20,625 nt of DNA from Gnetum montanum (GCA_015680685.1 MNCI01017521.1:182204-202828), one strand, 5' to 3'. Shown: positions 1-7,589, counted from the first letter of the stretch. Numbers and translations: made by a program. The notes: a model not told the origin generated them from the sequence alone.

Positions 1-167
1 CAGTAGGATCTATGTTTCTAAAAATGCATGAATTCCAATATTGCACCTCTTAATCTTGTAACATGATGCCTAAGTTCAATATTTTTAAATACTGCATCAC
101 ATTGTAACCATCATCACCTTAATCATTTCCATGATCGTAATCATCACTGTAACTATAATCATCATCG

Positions 168-283
168 TTTATAATAATAATAAATATTCATTATTACTGT
201 AACTGTAACCATCACCATTTATAATAATAATAAATATTCAATATTACCCATCATTTATAATAATAAATATTCATTATTACCCA
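168..283. repeat. AT-rich short interspersed direct repeats
   Basis: Three imperfect copies of a block of the form TTTATAATAATAATAAATATTCA followed by ATTAC begin at about 168, 218 and 254, separated by short ATCATC/ACTGTAACC-like spacers. The third copy has one TAA unit fewer. This is low-complexity sequence that expands and contracts easily, and nothing coding overlaps it. Confidence 0.8.
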
Positions 284-298
284 CGTCGGGCCCTATAT

Positions 299-540
299 GT
301 GAGGGAATACAAAGAGATGAATGGAGAGCCCAAGGGTCAGGGGCATCAATTGAATAGAGATTCAGCTCCTGTGCAGTGACCCTTTAGCCTCCTTGCATGT
401 GGTGCATGCATGTGAAGGAATACAAAGAGACGAATGGGAAGCTCAGGAACTAGGGGACATTAATCAAGTAGAGATTCAACTCCCCTGCACTGATTCTTTA
501 GCTCCCATACATGTGGCGCATGCACATAAGGGAATATGAA
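299..540. repeat. Tandem repeat, 113-114 bp unit, about two copies
   Basis: Unit 1 starts at 299 (GTGAGGGAATACAAAGAGA), unit 2 at 412 (GTGAAGGAATACAAAGAGA), and a third copy begins near 526 (ATAAGGGAATATGAAGAGA) before similarity fades. Each unit carries a GTAGAGATTCA- or ATAGAGATTCA-type block, a CTGTGCAGTGA/CTGCACTGA block, a TTTAGC block and a TGTGGnGCATGCA block. A further diverged piece of the same motif (TTGCAGTGACTCTTCAGC) lies near 1025-1042. Family unknown. Confidence 0.85.
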
Positions 541-884
541 GAGAACAAACTAAATTGGCACTGCAACATATATTTGTAATGCATATTCATTCGTGAAGAT
601 ATAAAAACTCACGTTACAAATGCATAAATAATGTTATTATTATATCACGAGTTTTTGTATATTAACATTATTGTTACAATGGACAAGATATGAATGATGC
701 TAATACCTCATTCATAATTATTATATTATAATTATTGTGGAATCCAATAAATGTTATGAGATTATTCTAATTAGAGAAATAATCCATAATTATAATTTGA
801 GATATTATGGATTATAAGATTCATTCGAATGGTAAACATTTCATAATAAATAAAGCAAAGATATGATAAAATATTACTCATAAT

Positions 885-970
885 CCATAATGTTAGAGAT
901 ATTATTTATTCATTCATAATGCTAGCATAGTCCATAATGCTAGCATAATCCATAATGCTAGAGATATATC
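885..970. repeat. 18 bp minisatellite, CATAATGCTAG unit
   Basis: CATAATGCTAG starts at 915, 933 and 951 with an exact 18 bp period. The diverged flanking copy CATAATGTTAGAGATATT starts near 886, and the last copy continues as GCTAGAGATATATC. The surroundings are AT-rich and non-coding. Confidence 0.8.
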
Positions 971-2200
971 ATTATACATAACCAAGATTATAAATAATCG
1001 AAATAAATATAATCATTAGCTCCGTTGCAGTGACTCTTCAGCTAGGGGAGATTTATAAATAATTGGTTATTTATGATTATGGCAAGACATGTGCATCAGT
1101 GGAGAGCTCTTCACCATTTTCCTCGACATTGGCTAGGATCATCATAGCATAATCTTGTCGAAGATCTTCCCAGGGTCTAGGCTACCAAAGGTGCAAAAGT
1201 TCTCACTTTTAAAATTTACTAGGTTAACAACCATATCATCCATTAGATTCCATCAATCAAAGAATATGTACATAAAAAAAGGCCTCACTGCATGCAAGAA
1301 AGTAAGAAGAAATTACCAAATTTAAACTCATTAAGTCCTCCCAATAAGCAAGAAAAATTGTTAAAATTATGACCAAAGTCAAGCCGACATCTCAAATTGG
1401 CTAATAATTTTCATGTGCTAGAAAAAATGCTAACGCTTTTGCATTTTATTAAAATGCATATTGCAAATGAAAAAGTAATCACAATCGTAACAACTAAATG
1501 CATCTACTCCATGGTAACTGCTAAATTTCAAAGCACAACCATAGAAATGATAAAACCTACACAAAATATACAAAGAGATAAAGAGAACATCAACTTACAA
1601 ATGTTCTTTTACATTGAAAAAGGATGTAGCAAAAGAAGATTACTCAAAATAGTAGTAGAAAATTACAATTTCAAAATTCCTTGCCACTCTAAAAAACATT
1701 GAAAAAATAACAAAACCAAACTTTGTAATGTTTTTGCATTGGGAATGCAAATGTATAGGAAAGCATGCTAAGTACTAATAACAAAAGAGTTCAGCTTAAA
1801 CTGAAACTATGAAAATTGCACAAAATCATCAAAATGTAATGTTCAACACGTTATAATCCACTATAAAAAATTAATAAAATACACACATAAAAAGACTGGC
1901 AGAAAGTTTGTTTCTAGAAAGAGATTCCAATAACCAAAGGCTATTGTTGATACAGAAACTTTAGAAGACCCTTCTCTTCAGGCTGCAGCTTCAACTATAG
2001 CCATTACTGTCCTTCCTCAAATGTCTCTGGCTCTACCCCTCATCCTGCCCTTGCCTACAAAATTTTATACTTAAAACATACATTTAGACAAAGCTACTCA
2101 AGAAACATATTATCCTAATTCATATATAAATTTTATCAAAAAAAAAAAACAAACCTAAATGAAGGGATCTTTTAGCTATTATAACAAAAATTGTATTATG
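971..2200. other. Non-coding AT-rich stretch, no gene recognised
   Basis: The one open stretch here (1397-1702, plus strand, about 100 codons) is lysine- and asparagine-rich in a way expected from AT-rich DNA. It shows no motif I recognise and no convincing codon bias. There is an A-tract near 2140-2150. I see no RNA gene or promoter I would defend. Confidence 0.6.
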
Positions 2201-2214
2201 ATTTACACCTCCTC

Positions 2215-2962
2215 TACCTCTAGGGTCCAAGCTACCACAGGTGTAGAAGTTCGCATTTTCGTCGCCATAGAGGCTAGTGTTTCGAACATAGATGAGTGTG
2301 AAATTTGAATCTTTTAGTAGTGGTTCCCCAGAGTAGAGTGAGGTTCTAGCATACTAGCTACCATAGGCGAGCTCTGTGATGGCTGGTAAGTCACGATCAC
2401 GGGTGCTAGCAACGATAGTCATGATCTACGACACGAGATTTGAGGCGATGTCAGTGCTGTGTCTGGAGTTTCCTGTAGAGCAAGCGACAAAGAAGTGGCA
2501 ATGGACTGTAATGGTGAAGGCGCCGATGGTGATGCTATTAGTGTAGTACTCCTATGAGTTATCACTAAGCAAGAGTGAAAGCATGTCAATGCCATCAGAT
2601 AGAGTGGCATCCATGGCCGTAAGGATGTCAGAGCTAAAGTAGTCATAGTCCCACCATACCTTTTAAATGGCGATCCGTGCAAGCCAGTCCATGTCGTGAG
2701 TAGTGTTGTTGGCATAGCCAAGCACATTAACATCAACCATGGTGTTGTCGACAATTGTTGATGACGTGTGCATGTCGTGGCCCTCAGTGTTGAACAAGGA
2801 TGTAGCAAGGGCCGACTGGCCTACTGCCTTATTGTTGCCTTGGTTGAAGAAGCACATGTCAATGAGCTTGTTATTGTAGTTGAAGCAAGGGCCACCATCG
2901 TAAGTGCCTTTCTAGTGCTCTAGGGGAGCTTCAAAGTTGGCATCATCAAAGCCAGTTTGGTT
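2215..2962 (-). pseudogene. Subtilisin-like serine protease (plant subtilase, SBT) pseudogene, 5' and 3' truncated
   Basis: Read on the minus strand, one frame from about 2962 to 2215 gives blocks that line up in order with the peptidase S8 domain of plant subtilases. They are TGFDDANF, KGTYDGGPCFNYNNKLI, FFNQGNNKAVG, GHDMHTSST around the catalytic-histidine region (His codon 2777-2779), LGYANNT, LARIAI, YFSSDILTAMDATLSDGID, YYTNSITIGAFT, VACSTGNSR around the oxyanion-hole Asn (codon 2468-2470), IMTIVASTRDRDLPA, and SLYSGEPL. Intact family members are secreted proteases of about 750 residues. Here only the segment between the catalytic Asp and Ser regions survives, and both of those residues lie outside it. 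Five in-frame stops (2912, 2663, 2552, 2426, 2354) but no frameshift interrupt about 245 codons. At least two TAG stops sit where the family has Trp. Identification is confident, and it is clearly non-functional. Confidence 0.9.
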
Positions 2963-2999
2963 GGGCTATGCGGCCTGTAGCAGTAGTTGCAGACAAAGA

Positions 3000-3150
3000 T
3001 AGAGACAAAATGGAAATGGAATTCTCATTCCCATTCTGCATTTGGTTGCGTTTGGACTTTTTATGTATGTAGTGGGAATACGAAAACCTATGGCTCTTTG
3101 GTTCACATTCTGCGCAATGGGAATATGAAAAGGTGTGACTCTTCGATTCA
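3000..3150. repeat. Possible short inverted-repeat (MITE-like) segment
   Basis: ATTCTCATTCCCATTCTGC near 3023-3041 is echoed in partly inverted form by CATTCTGCGCAATGGGAATATGAAAA near 3105-3130, which share ATTCCCATT and its complement, with a TTTGGTTGCGTTTGGAC segment between. The layout resembles small non-autonomous elements and lies just upstream of the subtilase relic in its own orientation. No target-site duplication was established, so this is a weak call. Confidence 0.3.
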
Positions 3151-3159
3151 TTTTTTCCC

Positions 3160-3890
3160 ATTTCGTAGGATCTTCTATGGCACATGATGTGGAAGGCGTT
3201 ACTTGGAGGGCGACAAATCCACTCCCCCCCTTCCCCCCTATCCTTGGAGACGAGTTGGCCTCTCAGCCAAAATTATTCACAATAATCAGGCAATAATTAT
3301 TCAAATTATTTTTATCATGGACTATCACGTATATTTGTAAATTTGTATGGCTGGGCATAGAGCACACTTGCACTTTATTAAGTATCATAAGTCTCTACCA
3401 CATTGTAAGTATGTTTATTTTCCCATAAAAAATCCTTACCATTTTGAGATTTCAAGAAATGTTTTCTCATTCATGCACTTGTTCAAATCCTTAGCATATA
3501 ACAAAAGCACCAATAATTTATGATCCTTCTATAAAATCTTTTGTATCATTCAAATATTTAGCCTTCATTACTTTGACCCACTTGATATTTTCATTCATGA
3601 TATAATTTTTTAAGCTAACTTTATGAAAAGAACCATATTAAAATAATGTAATTTTGTATGTCCTACTATACCATATTCCAATGGATGACAAATTGTATCA
3701 TAATCTCATGTAGCTTTTTTTGTTTTTTTTTGGCTTGGTCGGTATCTTGCTAAAGAAAATCACATTTTAAATTTTCAAGTCTTTTACTACCTCATTTGAG
3801 GTCTTTAAACTTAATATTGCTAAAGGCATAAAATGTCCATGATAAACAAAAGCTTAATTTCTATTAAATAATTAAAATCTTATATTTTAA
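3160..3890. other. AT-rich intergenic stretch, no gene seen
   Basis: The stretch contains a C-rich tract near 3220-3239, then AT-rich DNA with a T-tract around 3714-3732. No open frame with recognisable protein similarity was seen on either strand. Confidence 0.6.
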
Positions 3891-3891
3891 C

Positions 3892-3897
3892 CACGTG
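3892..3897. promoter_or_regulatory. G-box CACGTG at the head of the tandem modules
   Basis: The palindromic CACGTG lies within CCACGTGGAACAACG. G-boxes are binding sites for plant bHLH and bZIP factors, and jasmonate-responsive bHLH proteins often act on terpene genes through them. This one precedes module 1. Occupancy cannot be judged from sequence. Confidence 0.5.
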
Positions 3898-4144
3898 GAA
3901 CAACGCCATGCTTTCAAATTAATTTATTACAATGTAATTAATTTGTTACAATGTACACATAGTCCAACCACCTGCAACACTTGATTTTTCTGTGTGTATG
4001 ATTGTATAAGATTAATTCTCACAAAATAGGATCTTAACGTATGGCTATAAATAAAGAGCTAGCTATGGCTATAAATATGATGCTTTCAAATTAACTTACG
4101 CCAAACAACAACGGATTCTATGGCAAGTTCACACATAGCCCAAC

Positions 4145-4150
4145 CACGTG
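4145..4150. promoter_or_regulatory. G-box CACGTG in module 2
   Basis: CACGTG within CCAACCACGTGCAAC. The same position in the other modules reads CACCTG (module 1), CACGTG (module 3) and CACATG (module 4), so the box is perfect in only two of the four copies. Confidence 0.5.
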
Positions 4151-4312
4151 CAACCTACAACCCAATGAACTTTTTTCCGTTTTGAATTTTTTTATGTGAA
4201 TGATTGGATGAGATACACTTTCAAATTAACCTATAGTTATAAATATGATGCTTTCAAATTAACTTACATGGAACAACAATGGATTCGGTGGCAAGTTCAC
4301 ACATAGTCCAAC

Positions 4313-4318
4313 CACGTG
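4313..4318. promoter_or_regulatory. G-box CACGTG in module 3
   Basis: Second perfect CACGTG inside the repeated CCAACCACGTGCAAC block, 168 bp after the one in module 2. It lies about 370 bp upstream of the proposed start codon. Confidence 0.5.
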
Positions 4319-4594
4319 CAACATGCAATGCAGTGAACTTTTTCCTGTTTTGGATTTTTCTGTGTATGATTAGATGAGATTAATTTAGACAAAATAGGAT
4401 TGGCTATAAATAAAGTAAGAGCTACCTATGGCTATAAATATGATGCTTTCAAATTAACTTACATGGAACAACAACGAATTCCATGGCAAGTTCACGCATA
4501 GTCCAACCACATGCCACATGCAATGCAGTAAACTTTTTCCTGTTTTGGATTTACCGAGATTAATTCTGACAAAATATGATACGTGACCTATGGT

Positions 4595-4602
4595 TATAAA
4601 TA
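4595..4602 (+). promoter_or_regulatory. Probable TATA box of the terpene synthase
   Basis: TATAAATA is the most 3' of several identical boxes in the tandem modules (others near 4046, 4071, 4237, 4405 and 4433). It lies about 90 bp upstream of the ATG at 4688, which would give a transcription start near 4630 and a 5' leader of about 60 nt, a normal plant arrangement. The TSS is inferred. Confidence 0.5.
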
Positions 4603-4687
4603 AAGTAGGAGCTAGCTAAGGAAGATGCACAAGTCTGTTCAAAGTCTTTTAAAATTGTTCTCATTGTCTTAAAGTTTTTTAGTGAAA

Positions 4688-4774
4688 ATGTCTCATGAAC
4701 AGAGCACTACAGTTGGCCAACGTTCTGCTTCTGTGCAGTTTCATGGCAATGTTTGGAATGGAGAACTGTATCAT
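4688..4774 (+). other. TPS exon 1: N-terminal start and RRx8W-like region
   Basis: The ATG opens 29 codons with QRSASVQFHGNVW, resembling the RRx8W segment near the N-terminus of many terpene synthases. The first Arg is Gln, and ten rather than eight residues separate Arg from Trp. The exon ends in phase 0 at a GTTTAA donor. Exon 2 begins in phase 0, supporting this short first exon although no long open frame marks it. Confidence 0.65.
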
Positions 4775-4865
4775 GTTTAAATTTTAAATTTTAGTTTTAA
4801 ATATTACTGTTTGATATATTGTTTTTGTCCTCTCTATTTTCTTGGGTTTTTTTTTTTATCCCCAG

Positions 4866-5056
4866 GAAGCCCAGTACCTGAAGCAAGCTGATAGCCTTGC
4901 AGCAGAAATTAAGCGAATTATAGCAGACCAAGGCAGAAAACACAGCCCACATTCTAACTTAACTGAATGCCTTGCATTAGTCCATGCTCTTCAATCTCTT
5001 GGAATACACAAGTACTTCACCTATGAGATTAAACAAGCTCTTGACTATGTTTACAG
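4866..5056 (+). other. TPS exon 2: beta-domain helices
   Basis: It follows a T-rich tract ending ATCCCCAG. The translation begins EAQYLKQADSLAAEIKRII and ends LQSLGIHKYFTYEIKQALDY then VYR, a strong match to the TPS beta-domain region upstream of the conserved W-x-E-K/R-G block. It is fully open and ends in phase 2 at an AG|GTCTTT donor. Confidence 0.9.
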
Positions 5057-5135
5057 GTCTTTCAATGTCTTTTATCATTTTTACTTTTTCTGTTCTGGGT
5101 CTCTTTTTTGCTGTTTAATGTTTCTGATATATTAG

Positions 5136-5267
5136 TGATTTGGGTGAGCCATGTTATGGAATGATGAAAAAGGGGATTTGGGAGTGGAGACCATGCATAC
5201 CCAAATCTTCTGAGCACTGCTTTGGCCTTCAGGATACTGAGATTTAATGGTTACCATGTTACAGCCA
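5136..5267 (+). other. TPS exon 3, frameshifted
   Basis: One frame reads WNDEKG near 5157-5174. A second, offset frame then reads GDHAYPNLLSTALAFRILRF followed by NGYHVTA up to a consensus GTAAGT donor at 5268. The junction falls in the AAAAAGGGGATTTGGG run around 5169-5183, where removing one G and one T would align the two halves. The acceptor (TATATTAG at 5135) is the best candidate but its phase does not fit cleanly. Confidence 0.75.
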
Positions 5268-5414
5268 GTAAGTTACTAGAACTTCAGCATAGGAGAAAAT
5301 TTATCAAATCAATTTTTATCTATTTAATTATCTATTATATTTCCTTGGTCAACATGGTCAAACCATTTCATCGACCGTGCTTGTTCATGTTACTCATTTA
5401 CGTTGATATTCCAG

Positions 5415-5693
5415 GAGCAATTGGAACTTTTCACAGAGAAAAATGTTTTGAATTCAGAGCTTATCCTCAGCATCAGAGCGGGGAAGCACCAGCATTGACT
5501 GGTGACGAAACATACGCGAGAAGTATCTTGACTTTGTTCTGTGCTTCTTCACTGTTGTTTCCAGAAGAAAAAACTTTGCAAGAAGCCGAGCATTTCTCCA
5601 CACAATATTTGAAGAAGTGCTTGAAACAGAAAGAGTACGGAACAAACAACAACGACAATCTAATCAAAGAACAATGACAATCTAATCAAAGAA
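5415..5693 (+). other. TPS exon 4, ends in a 22 bp duplication
   Basis: Acceptor ATATTCCAG. Splicing from 5267 keeps the frame into GTFHREKCFEFRAYPQHQSG, then SILTLFCASSLLFPEEKTLQ and EAEHFSTQYLKKCLK, a good match to the TPS R-A-S-x-x-x-F-P-x-E-K region. The loop before SILTLF is about ten residues longer than I would expect. The frame stops at TGA 5675-5677 because of a duplication; the native donor is probably GAA|GTAAAC at 5694. Confidence 0.88.
5654..5693 (+). repeat. 22 bp tandem duplication at the exon 4 splice donor
   Basis: GACAATCTAATCAAAGAA occurs at 5654-5671 and again at 5676-5693, a 22 bp period. Only the second copy is followed by the donor GTAAAC. The frame shifts by one and meets TGA at 5675-5677. 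Confidence 0.9.
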
Positions 5694-5786
5694 GTAAACA
5701 GTTTGATCATATTCATATACCATCCAACGACAACAACAATAAGAGGGATTTTTCTAAACTGTGTGATGGTTTGGTTTATGTTGCAG

Positions 5787-5864
5787 GTGAAATTCGTATT
5801 GGAGTTTCCTTGGCATTGCAGCCATCCATTGTGGCAATTAGCAGTTCAACCCATCTTGGATAAG
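5787..5864 (+). other. TPS exon 5, partly diverged
   Basis: It follows TTATGTTGCAG. VKFVLEFPWHCS matches the TPS (I/V)xF(V/A)xxxPWH block. The following HPLWQLAVQPILDK does not match the usual PRLEAR(N/S)YID segment and may hide a small shift. The exon ends AAG|GTTTTC in phase 0, which does not match the phase needed by exon 6. Confidence 0.7.
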
Positions 5865-6040
5865 GTTTTCTTTTTATAATTCATCTCTTTATTAAAAATT
5901 AAAATGCATTCGTGAATAATGTTTTCTAGGTTGGTAAGGCCTGAGTTTACAGCTGAGCGCACTCCCATAGCAAGTCTAGCATTGTGCCTCCAAATGATAA
6001 CTTTTTTCTCATTATTAGGATTTTCTAACAATTTTGGCAG

Positions 6041-6133
6041 CTCAAGTTTGAACAAAAAGATTTTGGAGCTGGCAAGGTTAGATTTTAATATAAAGCAGGC
6101 AGTTTATCAGCAAGAGATGAAAGAATTTATCAG
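6041..6133 (+). other. TPS exon 6: start of the alpha domain
   Basis: The acceptor is TTTTGGCAG. SSLNKKILELARLDFNIKQA then VYQQEMKEFIR matches the LLELAKLxFNxxQxxxQxEL segment that leads into the WW block. The exon ends ATCAG|GTAATC in phase 2, joining cleanly with exon 7. Confidence 0.9.
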
Positions 6134-6251
6134 GTAATCAATTTGGATTAACCCAATTGTAATTTGTTGGCTTCTAAGCAAACAAGTTAGTAGCTCGAGA
6201 GATGAGGTAATCTATACCTAAGCTAAAATCAGAAATTCCTGTTACATGCAG

Positions 6252-6467
6252 ATGGTGGAGAATAGATGAAGTTCCTAAACTGAGCTACATGCGTATCCGC
6301 CCACTTGAATGTTATTTCTACGCTGCTATGGCCATTCCTGATCCGGAATATACTCATGCAAGAATGGCATTAGCAAAAGCTACTATTCTTGGATATGCCC
6401 TTGATGATACAGCTGATAACTTTGCAACATATTCTGAATACAAACGTTTCTACGAAGCTTTTGATCG
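6252..6467 (+). other. TPS exon 7: RxR and DDxxD motifs (intact)
   Basis: Joined to exon 6 it reads R-WWRIDEVPKLSYMRIRPLE, where RIR is the RxR motif that normally shields the diphosphate. It continues CYFYAAMAIPDPEYTHARMA and YALDDTADNFATYSEYKRF. The aspartate-rich DDTAD is at 6403-6417, preserving all three metal-binding Asp residues. The exon is fully open, 72 codons, and the best-preserved part of the gene. Confidence 0.95.
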
Positions 6468-6576
6468 GTAAATAAACCTTCAGTCATGTTTCCTTGCTTT
6501 ACCTTTTCTTTGTTTAATCTTGGCTTGTCGCCAAAAAGTTACTACTGTGAAGTGTTACCGATCATCATTTTTTTAG

Positions 6577-6685
6577 ATGCATGGTGGCAGAGGGGATCTT
6601 TCCATGCTGGAAACAGGGTAAAACTTGTTCTAAAATTTGCAACCAAGTTCATGCAAGAAACTGCACTGGGAAGTTTGGATCTGAG
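6577..6685 (+). other. TPS exon 8, scrambled
   Basis: It lies between a T-rich tract ending TTTTTTAG and a GAG|GTGACT donor. The phase expected from exon 7 gives CMVAEGIFPCWKQGKTCSKI, while a neighbouring frame gives WWQRGSFHAGNRVKLVLKFA and TKFMQE. Each has some resemblance to the region after DDxxD, so the exon probably carries at least one indel. It is also short for this exon. Confidence 0.6.
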
Positions 6686-6812
6686 GTGACTCCTTTTCTC
6701 AAAACCTCTGTAAGTCATGAACTGTTTATTAATCAGCAACACCAAAATAATTATCTAAGGAAAACTTTGAAATTGAAATTGACAATGGTATGTGTTATAG
6801 TCACTAGGGCAG

Positions 6813-7051
6813 ATACAGGCATACTTAAAAGAATTAAAGTGGAACGAAATAAAATATATTCCATCATTTCAGGAGAATTTGGAGATCACTGCTGTCTCTG
6901 GAAGGCCGCGTTTGCTAAGTGTCTATGCCTTAGTTTGCATGGATGCAGAATTTGAAATGGATAAATATACACATATATTCAATCTTGGGGACACGCTCAT
7001 TAGATTAACTAGATTTTGAGGTATATAACTGATGACCTGGCAGATTTTGAG
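6813..7051 (+). other. TPS exon 9: helix H region and degraded NSE motif
   Basis: Acceptor TAGGGCAG. IQAYLKELKWNEIKYIPSFQ, ENLEITAVSGRPRLLSVYAL and FEMDKYTHIFNLGDTLIRLT follow the TPS pattern A-Y-L-x-E-x-x-W-x-x-x-Y-x-P-S-F up to the RLT that precedes NSE/DTE. The frame then meets TGA at 7017-7019 inside an inserted copy of the donor sequence. Past the insert, DDLADFE is seen at 7031-7051. Confidence 0.88.
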
Positions 7052-7058
7052 GTATATA
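7011..7058 (+). repeat. 17 bp direct repeat spanning the exon 9 splice donor
   Basis: AGATTTTGAGGTATATA occurs at 7011-7027 and 7042-7058, 31 bp apart. The copies include the end of the exon and the GT donor. The first copy interrupts the NSE/DTE region after RLT and introduces TGA at 7017-7019. Confidence 0.9.
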
Positions 7059-7128
7059 TGATTTTTTTCCTTTTTAATGTTCTCGAACGTATGCAAGTTT
7101 CTGTCCGTAATTTCAACTTTTGGTGCAG

Positions 7129-7466
7129 GATACAAACAAACCCTCTCATGAAGTCAATCTCGTGGAGTCTTTTCTGACTTACAATCCCCATACATCACAC
7201 GAAGATGCTTCAAGTTATATCAGAGGCAAGATATGTTATGTGACGTATTGAAGGAAATAAATTTATGGTACTTTCAAGAAGATGGCGTACCTGTGGACTG
7301 CAAGATATTTTGTTATAATATTTGTAGAGTTATTTTCTTTGGCTTGCATGTGGTAGATGGTTATACTTACACATGGACTGTAATAATGGAGCAAATGACC
7401 AAGATTCTTCTCCTCCTGCATGATGATTTTTATCACCGATCTTCAAGGGCTTTTGTGGCTTTATGA
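7129..7466 (+). other. TPS exon 10: C-terminal helices, one frameshift
   Basis: It follows TTTTGGTGCAG. The first frame gives NKPSHEVNLVESFLTYNPHT then SHEDASSYIRG. After a frameshift at about 7231-7233, MLCDVLKEINLWYFQEDGVP, VDCKIFCYNICRVIFF and DGYTY match the usual C-terminal ending of terpene synthases (P-x-x-x-x-x-F-x-x-N-x-x-R ... DGY). The open frame runs past the usual C-terminus to TGA at 7464-7466. Confidence 0.9.
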
Positions 7467-7589
7467 CTTTACATGTCCGACTCTTCTGTCCCAACTCCCA
7501 AATAATAGTCCCTGGGAAGATCTTATCAAAGTCCTGTCTGAATTTCATACAAAAGCTGCCTTCACCAAACCCTAAATTCTTCCAATCCA

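Larger units (their letters stand above)
3892..4625 (+). promoter_or_regulatory. Tandem promoter modules (four copies, 168-195 bp) upstream of the terpene synthase
   Basis: The marker ATGCTTTCAAATTAA recurs at about 3908, 4080, 4248 and 4443. Each is followed by an ACAACAACGGATT-like block (weak in the first copy), a GGCAAGTTCACACATAG-like block, CCAACCACGTGCAAC, a TGAACTTTTT/TTTTGGATTT block, GAGATTAAT, ACAAAATA, and one or two (C/T)TATAAATA boxes. The modules end about 60 bp before the terpene synthase start codon. The repeated G-box-like and TATA elements suggest an amplified upstream regulatory block. Promoter function is inference; the repeats themselves are seen directly. Confidence 0.75.
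4688..7466 (+). pseudogene. Terpene synthase (TPS-d-like, two-domain) pseudogene, ten exons
   Basis: Intact homologues are class I terpene synthases that ionise a prenyl diphosphate with metal ions bound by DDxxD and NSE/DTE motifs. Ten exons can be traced in order: 4688-4774, 4866-5056, about 5136-5267, 5415-5693, 5787-5864, 6041-6133, 6252-6467, 6577-6685, 6813-7051 and 7129-7466. They total about 590 codons, matching a beta-alpha enzyme of the sesquiterpene synthase size class. The ATG at 4688 gives no transit peptide, which would suggest a cytosolic ancestor. Preserved blocks include ALDYVYR, ALAFRILRFNGYHV, ILELARLDFNI, the WW-MRIR stretch, DDTAD, YLKELKWNEIKYIPSF and FLTYNPHTSHEDA. It is disabled by a frame break in exon 3, a 22 bp duplication with TGA in exon 4, mismatched phases between exons 5 and 6, a scrambled exon 8, a stop plus duplication in exon 9 and a frameshift in exon 10. 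Product chemistry cannot be assigned. Confidence 0.92.

Noticed and set aside
1397-1702. 101-codon plus-strand open frame
   Set aside because: Lys/Asn/Ile-rich translation as expected from AT-rich DNA, no recognisable domain or neighbouring support.
2419-2808. 129-codon minus-strand open frame over the subtilase region
   Set aside because: It is in a different frame from the subtilase match. The subtilase blocks run in the neighbouring frame, so this is a shadow kept open by the region's base composition.
2946-3187. Overlapping small open frames on both strands
   Set aside because: They cover the MITE-like segment with its repeated CATTCCCATT, and the peptides reflect that repeat (SHTFSYSH, SHRFSYSH).
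5454-5667. Two minus-strand open frames opposite TPS exon 4
   Set aside because: Antisense shadows of a clearly supported plus-strand exon.
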